5,039 bases of DNA, taken from positions 1 through 5,039 of the forward strand of contig JAKSCW010000544.1 of assembly GCA_022360375.1 (NCBI GenBank), read 5' to 3'. This DNA comes from Balneolales bacterium (lineage in GTDB: Bacteria; Bacteroidota; Rhodothermia; Balneolales; Balneolaceae). The position numbers were made by a program, and so were the translations under genes. This document shows, in pieces, positions 1 to 5,039 of the stretch; positions within the stretch are counted from its first letter, which is position 1; each line of letters begins with the position of its first letter. The notes under the pieces are model-generated. The model searched no databases. It was not told the origin of the DNA and worked only from the letters and a program-made list of their open reading frames with translations.

Positions 1-975
1 TAGCAGCTTTTTTATCTCAACGGTTTCTTTATCAGTACCCCGGTCCATATGTGAATATGTTTTAACGGACGAAACCAGTTCTGAAATCCGGTTTGCTGCA
101 TCTTCAATTTCTTCTACCATTTTCTCGGTGTTTAACACATCTTCAACCCAGCCCAATACAGAAGGAAGTGCCTGTTCCCGTAGGTTTTCTTTTACGAACT
201 CAAGGTCATCAATATTGAAACAATATTCCGCAAATGTCTCAGCCAGTTCATAACTGCCGTCCACTTCATGATCATCCAGCCAATCTGCGAGCTCGTCTTC
301 TAACGCAGTACGCTCCATTAAAGATTGGGTGTTGGTAGTCCCTTTTTCAGCTTTCCGGAATACCAGTTCGTTAATGGCATCAACTTCTTCAATAGTCATT
401 TTGATGTTCATTACCGCTTTAAACTTGTTTGGCTTTGCTCTAAGATTATCTCTTAATGCGGTGGCGCTTCTAACCATAGCGGAAGCCGGATTATTCAATT
501 CGTGGGCAAGCCCTGCAGAGAGTTTCCCCAGCGCAACCAATTTCTCATTTTGCTGTTGTTGAGAAGTAAAACTTCTGATGCGGTCGGAGAGGGAGTGAAC
601 GAAAGCTTCAATCAATTCGTAATGTTTGGCAATTTCCGGAAATAAGGATTCGTGGGTTTCCAGTACTGTACATTCTTCCAAAACCGTTAAATATCCAGCT
701 GAAGATTGCATTCTCGAAAAAGGCATTTTACCTGAAATATCGCTCGTTACTAAGCTCCCCAGTAAGTGGAGCTGTTCTCCTCTTTTAAGCTGAATGCGTA
801 CTTCACCATCAAGAAAAATGTACATATGTTCAACCACATCCCCTGGTTTAAAAAGTATTTCATCGGGTTGATACGTGCATAACTTTGAGTTTTCTACTAA
901 CCATTGTAATTGATCTTCAGGAACATTTTCAAACTGAGTAAAGCCCTTTAAAACCTGTGCAATATGCTCGTTCAT
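1..975 (-). CDS. Sensor histidine kinase with N-terminal cyclic-nucleotide-binding-like domain (partial; C-terminus outside window)
   Basis: The frame runs from ATG at 975-973 through base 1 without a stop, so 325 residues are visible and the C-terminal ATP-binding domain is expected beyond the window. Residues about 12-125 read as a Crp/cNMP-type beta-roll (for example FLDGEVRIQL at 54-63). The usual phosphate-binding cassette (GE...R.A) is replaced by GKMPFSRM at 82-89, so canonical cAMP binding is doubtful. A glutamine-rich linker (139-142) leads to a phosphoacceptor H-box, GKLSAGLAHELNNP (150-163), with His158 as the likely phosphorylated residue. The second helix of the dimerisation domain appears to be at about 285-309, which leaves an unusually long, acidic helical insert between the two helices. 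There are no membrane segments, so it is probably cytoplasmic. The ATG overlaps the upstream zinc-finger gene's stop by 4 bases (ATGA), indicating translational coupling; an N-terminal cNMP fold is consistent with this start. The signal and the partner regulator are not visible. Confidence 0.9.
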   Translation of the reverse strand, partial: MNEHIAQVLKGFTQFENVPEDQLQWLVENSKLCTYQPDEILFKPGDVVEHMYIFLDGEVRIQLKRGEQLHLLGSLVTSDISGKMPFSRMQSSAGYLTVLEECTVLETHESLFPEIAKHYELIEAFVHSLSDRIRSFTSQQQQNEKLVALGKLSAGLAHELNNPASAMVRSATALRDNLRAKPNKFKAVMNIKMTIEEVDAINELVFRKAEKGTTNTQSLMERTALEDELADWLDDHEVDGSYELAETFAEYCFNIDDLEFVKENLREQALPSVLGWVEDVLNTEKMVEEIEDAANRISELVSSVKTYSHMDRGTDKETVEIKKLL

Positions 976-1229
976 GATTCTAACATTTCATTATGAATAT
1001 AACAGTAACGCCAATCCTCACCCGGCTCAATAGAACGGATGATGGGATGATCGTTTCGCAAATAATGCTTTCGTGCATGCTTGTTTTTGGATGAATCGCA
1101 ACAACCCACATACCCGCAAGTCATACACATACGTAAGTGAACCCACTCATCTCCCTGTTGTGAACATGTTTCACAAACGTGCGAAGTGGGCTCGACTATT
1201 TCTATCATAGATTCATGATCACAACTCAT
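972..1229 (-). CDS. Small UBP-type zinc-finger protein
   Basis: This 85-residue protein consists almost entirely of a zf-UBP domain, the fold that in eukaryotic deubiquitinases and HDAC6 binds zinc and the ubiquitin C-terminus. Likely zinc ligands, in order, are Cys3 and His5, the CETC pair Cys19/Cys22, the CMTC pair Cys35/Cys38, Cys43 (or Cys44), His51, His55 and His61. The core HLRMCMTCGYVGCCDSS (31-47), followed by a run of spaced histidines and a GEDWRYCYIH end (70-79), is typical of the free-standing bacterial version. Bacteria generally lack ubiquitin, so the ligand is unknown. Binding the C-terminal tail of another protein would be an inference. The start ATG shares one base with the antiporter stop (TGATG), and the stop overlaps the kinase start by 4 bases, so it sits as the coupled middle gene of a three-gene operon. 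No signal peptide is visible. Confidence 0.92.
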   Translation of the reverse strand: MSCDHESMIEIVEPTSHVCETCSQQGDEWVHLRMCMTCGYVGCCDSSKNKHARKHYLRNDHPIIRSIEPGEDWRYCYIHNEMLES

Positions 1230-2800
1230 CAGGCATAGTCCATTGAAATTGAAGTTGTGGTGCTGATAATTTCAGAGCTAATGCTGAGTTCCGCAAGTTT
1301 TCTTCCTGCTTGTTTCATTGGAAGACAAACTGCATTAGCCCCTGATTCTGCAAGCTCCATGTGTTCTTCATCACGCATGGTTAGTGCAAAGATCTTTCCT
1401 TCGAAATTATTTTCACGAAGCATTTTGGTGGCCTGAACTTTAGTGTCAAAATTACTCATGGAAAGCATTATCGCATGTACACCCGAAAGGTCTATGTTTT
1501 GCCAGAGTTCGGGGTCGTAAGCATCACCATATACTACACGGCGTCGTTCTTTCAGATTGTTTTCAATGCGTGCAGGGTCACTGTCCATTCCGGTTACCCG
1601 CAGTTCGCGATCCTTCAAATAATCGTAAGCTGCAGCACCAGCCTGCCCCATTCCCAATATTAAATAATCAGCGCCACCCAAATTCACCACAGAATCTCCG
1701 GGATGTTTTACATTACGCTCATAGGGAAGGAGTTTGAACTCAAATTTATTCCACAATTTAGTGGAATTCGAAGCGATGGGTGCATTTATGGCATAAGAAA
1801 CAGCAGTAATCAAAGCCATAGCAATCAGCGCTGATTCCGGGATGTATCCATTACTGGCTGCTACCGCACCGGCAATGATGGTGAATTCGCTGTAAGAAGT
1901 AAGTGTGGTCATCACCATGAAAGCGTGCCGTGCCCGAAGTTTGAAACCAATGAGTATAAAAAAATAGAGCAGCGACTTAAGTGGAAGAATGGCAATAATT
2001 ACAAGGGTAAATGCCAGGGCATTCATGTCGGGTAGCCCGGCTAAGCCTACTTCAAGGAAGAAACCTACCAGGAAGACTTCTTTCATTCCCCACATCTTTT
2101 CAGCCAGCTCATCGGCTTGTTGGTGGCCGGAAAGTAATGCCCCTGCAGCTAATGCTCCAAGTTCTGAGGATAAGCCAAGTACTTCGAATAGTGTTCCGGT
2201 TCCAACCGCAAGAATTAATCCGAAGAGAAGCTGAAGTTCTTCATGTCCACTGGCAACAAATAATTTCAGTAGTAACGGCCGAAGAAGGGGAAGTATGAGC
2301 AACCCGATACTCCAGATAGAAGGCAGGCCGCCTCCGGTTAGTGCTAAAATGACAATAGCTACTAAATCCTGGAGAATTAAAATCCCAATGGCAACACGCC
2401 CGTGATAAGCACCCAGCTCCCCCCTGTTTTCGAGGGCTTTTGCAGCAAGTACGGTGCTTGAAAAACCTAAAAGAACTCCAATTAAGATTGCAGACACCAA
2501 TTCGTAACCAAAGAGCATCGCTACACCGGTGAAAATTCCAGCGTTTACAAATAAATGAAGTCCACCACCCCCAAAGACTTCCGGTTGAATTATATTTTTG
2601 ATGCGCAGGTGAAGACCAACGGTAAACAGGAGAAGGAGAACACCAATATGACCGATTTCATGAATTATATATTCGTTGAATTCGATACCGCTAACAGAAA
2701 GCAGAATACCTGCTAACAAATATCCAATAAGGGGGGGGAGTCGAAATATTTGAGCGCCCATCCCCATAACATAGGCCAATGCAAGCCAGAGAATTTCCAT
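1229..2800 (-). CDS. CPA2/Kef-type cation:proton antiporter with C-terminal RCK (TrkA-N) domain
   Basis: This 523-residue inner-membrane transporter probably exchanges K+ or Na+ for protons. Residues 1 to about 345 are a series of hydrophobic helices of the Na_H_Exchanger family. They include the LLGFSSTVLAAKAL segment (110-123), with the family SST motif, and the membrane motif ILILQDLVAIV (140-150) with Gln144/Asp145, characteristic of KefB/KefC-like CPA2 proteins. Lys275 lies in a later helix. After a short linker, residues about 375-500 form a Rossmann-type RCK/TrkA-N domain: strand YLILGMGQAG with the dinucleotide loop at 383-388 and an acidic strand end at Asp406. No separate TrkA-C domain follows, and the protein ends about 23 residues later. 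The single nucleotide-binding domain suggests gating by NAD(H) or another nucleotide. The ATG at 2800-2798 has only a weak AAAAAG ribosome site. It is the first gene of the operon with the zinc finger and the kinase. Ion specificity cannot be read from the sequence. Confidence 0.93.
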   Translation of the reverse strand: MEILWLALAYVMGMGAQIFRLPPLIGYLLAGILLSVSGIEFNEYIIHEIGHIGVLLLLFTVGLHLRIKNIIQPEVFGGGGLHLFVNAGIFTGVAMLFGYELVSAILIGVLLGFSSTVLAAKALENRGELGAYHGRVAIGILILQDLVAIVILALTGGGLPSIWSIGLLILPLLRPLLLKLFVASGHEELQLLFGLILAVGTGTLFEVLGLSSELGALAAGALLSGHQQADELAEKMWGMKEVFLVGFFLEVGLAGLPDMNALAFTLVIIAILPLKSLLYFFILIGFKLRARHAFMVMTTLTSYSEFTIIAGAVAASNGYIPESALIAMALITAVSYAINAPIASNSTKLWNKFEFKLLPYERNVKHPGDSVVNLGGADYLILGMGQAGAAAYDYLKDRELRVTGMDSDPARIENNLKERRRVVYGDAYDPELWQNIDLSGVHAIMLSMSNFDTKVQATKMLRENNFEGKIFALTMRDEEHMELAESGANAVCLPMKQAGRKLAELSISSEIISTTTSISMDYA

Positions 2801-2819
2801 AATAATAGCTTTTTAAAAT

Positions 2820-2850
2820 TTTGGTCTGGTTCGTCAAAAACCAGACCAAA
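2820..2850. repeat. 12-bp perfect inverted repeat upstream of the antiporter operon
   Basis: The arms TTTGGTCTGGTT (2820-2831) and AACCAGACCAAA (2839-2850) are exactly complementary around a 7-base loop. The element ends 19 bases before the antiporter ATG. On the minus strand it is followed by ATTTTAAAAAG, only a short T run, so it could be a weak terminator for the hydrolase operon. Equally it could be a 5'-UTR hairpin or an operator for the antiporter operon, since it lies at the predicted transcription start. The repeat itself is certain; its role is not. Confidence 0.75.
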
Positions 2851-2851
2851 T

Positions 2852-2859
2852 CAAATTTA
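2852..2859 (-). promoter_or_regulatory. Candidate -7 promoter element for the antiporter operon
   Basis: On the minus strand the bases read TAAATTTG, an exact match to the Bacteroidota -7 consensus TAnnTTTG, placed about 50 bases before the antiporter ATG. A clear -33 TTG at the usual distance was not found, and the motif is short enough to arise by chance. If it is real, transcription would start near 2845, inside the 2820-2850 inverted repeat. Confidence 0.3.
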
Positions 2860-2861
2860 CT

Positions 2862-2883
2862 GACAATATGCTAAAGCATTGTC
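2862..2883. repeat. Imperfect inverted repeat in the operon spacer
   Basis: GACAATATGCT (2862-2872) faces AGCATTGTC (2875-2883). The arms pair over 9 bases if two bases (AT) bulge out on the left arm. It lies just upstream of the candidate promoter element at 2852-2859 on the minus strand, a position suitable for an activator site. The match could be a chance effect of AT-rich spacer sequence. Confidence 0.4.
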
Positions 2884-2887
2884 TAAT

Positions 2888-2914
2888 ACCAAAAATTCCC
2901 TGTGAATTTTGGGT
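2888..2914 (-). terminator. Weak stem-loop just after the hydrolase gene
   Basis: Beginning 6 bases past the hydrolase stop, the minus strand can fold as AAAATTC against GAATTTT with a 5-base loop (2899-2903). One mismatch then precedes three further pairs (2888-2890 with 2912-2914). The stem is AT-rich and no clear T run follows, so it is a poor intrinsic terminator. It may instead protect the 3' end, or be chance. Confidence 0.3.
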
Positions 2915-2920
2915 TAAGAA

Positions 2921-3598
2921 TTAATTGGCAACAACGCTATTTACCATCTTATTCAGATGAGTAATTTCATCCTCATTTATCAGATGCCCCATTCCCGGGT
3001 AGATGACTTTTGTTACATTGGCACCAAGCTTTTCAAATACATCAGAAGTTTCATGCAGGCGCTGAATGGGAACGTGTCCATCTATATCGCTGCAACCCAG
3101 GAAGTAAGGAGTTCCCTCAAGGCTTCCTTTAAACGATTCTTTATGGATTTGATCACCAATCATTCCTCCGCTAAACCCAACAATTCCAGCATATCGCTGA
3201 GGATGACGCGCCGCATATTCTTGTGCCAAACAGGCACCTTGCGAAAATCCCAGTAAGAATATTTTATCTTTGCTTACGCCGAGTGATTCCACCTTTGTAA
3301 CAACATCCCCAACTGCTTGAATAGCAGAGTTAAGAAATGGCTGATTGTTCTCTGGCGGAACCAGGAAGGAGTACGGATACCACGTATTGCCGTATGCTGT
3401 TGGGGCAAAAAATGTAATTTGACTATTAGCTTCTATTTCATTGGCCAGGCTCAAAATGCTTTCCGGAGAAGCACCTCTGCCATGAATCATAATCATTGCT
3501 GCTTTTGCCCTGGCAGGATCAGCCCCTGCCTGAAGCAAGGGCTGATTTTGATGCGGTCCGACAAAAGGATTTTTTGGGTCAACTCTGAATAGTTTCAT
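2921..3598 (-). CDS. Alpha/beta-hydrolase, phospholipase/carboxylesterase family (MhqD-like)
   Basis: This 225-residue cytoplasmic serine hydrolase shows the family layout in order: MIMIHGRGA (35-43) with the oxyanion-hole His-Gly, the nucleophile elbow GFSQG (117-121) with Ser119, an acid residue in GCSDIDGHVP (Asp171 or Asp173), and the catalytic histidine in GMGH (His205). The length fits the carboxylesterase-2/dienelactone-hydrolase-like group. I chose the ATG at 3598-3596. The frame could begin 10 codons earlier at a TTG (3628), but that would overlap the upstream dioxygenase, whereas the ATG lies 4 bases past its stop. The pairing with a ring-cleaving dioxygenase mirrors mhqO-mhqD of Bacillus subtilis, where the operon protects against quinones and hydroquinones. 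By inference this enzyme would act on a ring-cleavage product or ester in that detoxification. Its true substrate is unknown, and the orthology is judged from motifs and context only. Confidence 0.88.
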   Translation of the reverse strand: MKLFRVDPKNPFVGPHQNQPLLQAGADPARAKAAMIMIHGRGASPESILSLANEIEANSQITFFAPTAYGNTWYPYSFLVPPENNQPFLNSAIQAVGDVVTKVESLGVSKDKIFLLGFSQGACLAQEYAARHPQRYAGIVGFSGGMIGDQIHKESFKGSLEGTPYFLGCSDIDGHVPIQRLHETSDVFEKLGANVTKVIYPGMGHLINEDEITHLNKMVNSVVAN

Positions 3599-3602
3599 GA
3601 TC

Positions 3603-4529
3603 TTATAATTGTGGGAGTGTACGTTCAATTAACTCCCGGCGGGATTCCAGCCAGGGAGTAAGAATTAGCTTTTCTCCAAGATGCTCGAAATCTTCATCTA
3701 CGGCATAGCCTGGATCGTCTGTTGCAATTTCGAACAACACACCTCCTGGTTCTTTGAAATAGATGGATTTGAACCAGTGACGGTCAATGATTCCGGTTGG
3801 ATGTAAACCACGGTTGGCTATTTCCTCCCGGAGTTCGTGCAGATTTTCAATGTTTTCTGCCCGGAAGGCTACATGATGTACAATTCCCCGCCCGCCACGT
3901 CCTTGCTCAGGGTCTGCAGTTTCAATAATAACAGAGCTTCCTATTTCTGCATTGGTTTCCAATAACGTCAAGTTACCCTCCGACTTGGTTTCGCTGAACC
4001 CAAGTACATTGGTAAGCACATCAACAGTTCCTTCAATATTATGATCCAATTTAAGTCGGGTGGATTCAAAACCCTGGATAGCTTGTTCGTTCGGGACATC
4101 GCTCTTATAAGAACTTACTTTGTCTTTGGAATTTCCGTAAAACGCTAAATCCAATTCCAGCCCATCAGGATCATTAAAGCGAATTACCTGCTTACCGAAT
4201 ACATCCATATAATCGGAATGGGTAAGCCCCAGGTAATTCAATCGATCAATCCAGTAGTCTTGCGAACCTTCCGGTACCCGGAAAGCTACATTTACTGATT
4301 CTCCGGTTCCCGTTGTACCTCTATGAGCACGTGGCCATGGGAAGAACGTTAAACTTGAACCTGGATTTGCAGCTTCATTTCCATAGAATAAATGGTAGGT
4401 ACCGGGATCATCCTGATTTACAGATTTTTTAACCATTCTCATTCCCAGGCCTTTGATATAGAAATCGGCGTTTTCTTTTGGGTCGCCTGCCAACACGGTG
4501 ATATGATGTAAGCCTTTTTGATGTTTCAT
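3603..4529 (-). CDS. Two-domain VOC ring-cleaving dioxygenase (MhqO/PcpA-like)
   Basis: This 308-residue cytoplasmic extradiol-type dioxygenase of the glyoxalase/VOC superfamily is predicted to open hydroquinone-like rings with Fe(II) and O2. The first VOC domain spans about 6-132 (GLHHITVLAGD, then DPDGLELDLAF). The second spans about 150-272 (IVHHVAFRA, then KEPGGVLFEIATD). The C-terminal TPWLESRRELIERTLPQL is typical of this family. Likely iron ligands are His9, His219 and Glu267, matching the spacing I recall for PcpA (His11, His227, Glu276). The second-sphere residues His8, Thr11, His218, Arg250 and Tyr257 are also kept. I chose the ATG at 4529-4527 rather than an in-frame ATG at 4577, because a strong AAGGAG site lies 5 bases upstream and the protein then begins where relatives do. 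The longer start would add 16 unrelated residues encoded partly by the upstream palindrome. The hydrolase follows after 4 bases. The exact substrate is not determined. Confidence 0.92.
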   Translation of the reverse strand: MKHQKGLHHITVLAGDPKENADFYIKGLGMRMVKKSVNQDDPGTYHLFYGNEAANPGSSLTFFPWPRAHRGTTGTGESVNVAFRVPEGSQDYWIDRLNYLGLTHSDYMDVFGKQVIRFNDPDGLELDLAFYGNSKDKVSSYKSDVPNEQAIQGFESTRLKLDHNIEGTVDVLTNVLGFSETKSEGNLTLLETNAEIGSSVIIETADPEQGRGGRGIVHHVAFRAENIENLHELREEIANRGLHPTGIIDRHWFKSIYFKEPGGVLFEIATDDPGYAVDEDFEHLGEKLILTPWLESRRELIERTLPQL

Positions 4530-4534
4530 TGGGT

Positions 4535-4540
4535 CTCCTT
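4535..4540 (-). promoter_or_regulatory. Shine-Dalgarno site that fixes the dioxygenase start
   Basis: The minus strand reads AAGGAG followed by ACCCA and then ATG (4529-4527), near-ideal spacing. It is the best ribosome site in the window and decides the start against the in-frame ATG at 4577, which has none. Confidence 0.85.
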
Positions 4541-4549
4541 TTTTGATTC

Positions 4550-5014
4550 GTGCAAAAGGTAAAAAATAGTTTAACATTAAACTATTTGAAGTTTTCTATA
4601 CCGCTCATTTTCAACCTTTATGAGTTAGAAAAAGAAAGAAATGCCATTTATGAGAAGTTACTAATTGATTTTGGAAGCGGTTTTCTTGTTATTGGTTGTA
4701 GTTGTCCGGATGCCGGATGTAAGGGGAATCAGGTTAATAGCTATATGGAGTCAGAGTATTTGCATAAATGCGATCATTGTGGGGCTGAGGAGGGTAAGAA
4801 ACGTCCAATTGGAAAGTACATTGTTGAATTACATCCATTTCGTAAGGGCGATAAGTTGATATACCTATGTATGCCTTGTTATACATACCACCTCAAAAAA
4901 CGTCGGAAAAAAACCATTTCAGAAGGGAAAGAAAAAAGGAATACCCGCTTCTTTAGTGACATTACTAAATTATATGAAAGTGTTTTTTTCTGGAAGCAAA
5001 ATGTGTCCCCGTAA
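4550..5014 (+). CDS. Hypothetical lysine-rich protein with zinc-ribbon-like cysteine pairs (start uncertain)
   Basis: I do not recognise this protein. The frame is open from just after a stop at 4544-4546 to TAA at 5012-5014, 154 codons if it begins at GTG 4550. It has no ATG before codon 66. A TTG at 4586 (LKFSIPL..., 142 residues) is an alternative start, and neither has a visible ribosome site. Numbered from GTG, it contains CSCPDAGC (Cys50, 52, 57), CDHC (Cys74, 77) and CMPC (Cys107, 110), with His72, 76, 95 and 114 nearby. The two CxxC pairs, 30 residues apart, could form a zinc ribbon, and the first cluster could bind a second metal. A basic stretch KKRRKK (116-121) follows. The sequence is more AT-rich than the neighbouring genes and lies divergently from the dioxygenase, with the palindrome inside its possible 5' end. 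It may be a real metal-binding protein, a recent arrival, or a fragment that lost its start. Confidence 0.5.
   Translation: MQKVKNSLTLNYLKFSIPLIFNLYELEKERNAIYEKLLIDFGSGFLVIGCSCPDAGCKGNQVNSYMESEYLHKCDHCGAEEGKKRPIGKYIVELHPFRKGDKLIYLCMPCYTYHLKKRRKKTISEGKEKRNTRFFSDITKLYESVFFWKQNVSP
4564..4587. promoter_or_regulatory. 24-bp perfect palindrome, probable repressor operator for the dioxygenase-hydrolase operon
   Basis: AAATAGTTTAA (4564-4574) and TTAAACTATTT (4577-4587) are exact reverse complements around a 2-base centre (CA). The element lies 35-58 bases upstream of the dioxygenase ATG, in the gap between divergent frames, where a promoter is expected. Size, symmetry and AT-rich half-sites fit a dimeric winged-helix repressor of MarR type. 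The related mhq operon of Bacillus subtilis is controlled by the MarR protein MhqR, although its site differs in sequence. The regulator is not encoded in the window, and I could not assign -35/-10 boxes with confidence. Confidence 0.65.
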
Positions 5015-5022
5015 ATCAATTC

Positions 5023-5034
5023 ATTGGTACCAAT
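5023..5034. repeat. 12-bp palindrome after the hypothetical gene
   Basis: ATTGGTACCAAT is its own reverse complement and lies 8 bases past the stop at 5014, followed by a short T run. With no loop it would make a poor terminator. It might be part of a regulatory site for a gene beyond the window, or chance. Confidence 0.3.
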
Positions 5035-5039
5035 TTTAA

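Noticed and set aside
329..562. Open plus-strand frame of 77 codons
   Set aside because: It lies wholly inside the histidine kinase gene on the other strand; the translation is low-complexity and shows no domain.
1989..2298. Two overlapping plus-strand open frames
   Set aside because: Both are antisense shadows of the antiporter's membrane domain, with no ribosome site and no recognisable motif.
2957..3592. Plus-strand open frames opposite the hydrolase
   Set aside because: The minus-strand frame carries a complete catalytic triad; the plus-strand products show no family features.
3599..3628. Upstream TTG start adding 10 residues to the hydrolase
   Set aside because: It would overlap the dioxygenase end by 26 bases; an ATG sits 4 bases after that stop and gives the usual family length.
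4530..4577. Longer dioxygenase start at the ATG 4577
   Set aside because: It lies within the palindrome, has no ribosome site, and adds residues unlike the family; the ATG at 4529 has AAGGAG at ideal spacing.
4665..4859. Second plus-strand frame of 64 codons within the hypothetical gene
   Set aside because: It is nested in another frame of the cysteine-rich protein, which is longer and has ordered metal-binding motifs.
1..5039. CRISPR array, tRNA, rRNA, transposon ends or phage genes
   Set aside because: No regularly spaced repeats, cloverleaf-like sequence, transposase or integrase motifs, or target-site duplications were seen on either strand.

Overview
The window holds six protein genes in three groups and no RNA genes, insertion sequences or CRISPR. 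Base composition is moderate, and some genes are coupled by very short overlaps. One candidate promoter resembles the TAnnTTTG type of Bacteroidota, yet another gene has a strong AAGGAG ribosome site. Together these suggest a Bacteroidota/Balneolota-like environmental bacterium. That placement is an inference with low confidence.

Left part (1-2800, minus strand): a tightly packed three-gene operon, read right to left. It encodes a CPA2/Kef-type cation:proton antiporter with a C-terminal nucleotide-binding RCK domain (2800-1229), an 85-residue UBP-type zinc-finger protein (1229-972), and a histidine kinase with an N-terminal cyclic-nucleotide-binding-like domain (975 to beyond base 1). The junctions overlap by 1 and 4 bases, so the three proteins are probably made together. 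An ion-transport stress module, in which the kinase and zinc finger control or respond to the antiporter, is a reasonable but unproven reading.

Middle (2801-2920): a 120-base spacer with three inverted repeats and a candidate promoter for the antiporter operon. It separates that operon from the next one.

Right part (2921-4529, minus strand): a two-gene operon. A two-domain VOC ring-cleaving dioxygenase (4529-3603) is followed 4 bases later by an alpha/beta-hydrolase (3598-2921). The pair corresponds to MhqO and MhqD of the Bacillus subtilis quinone/hydroquinone detoxification operon. The dioxygenase also keeps the Fe(II) ligands and second-sphere residues I recall for the hydroquinone dioxygenase PcpA. 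A perfect 24-base palindrome 35 bases upstream of its start looks like a repressor operator, possibly of MarR type. No regulator gene lies in the window.

Far right (about 4550-5014, plus strand): a divergent, AT-rich open frame for a lysine- and cysteine-rich protein with zinc-ribbon-like CxxC pairs. It is unrecognised and has no convincing start codon.
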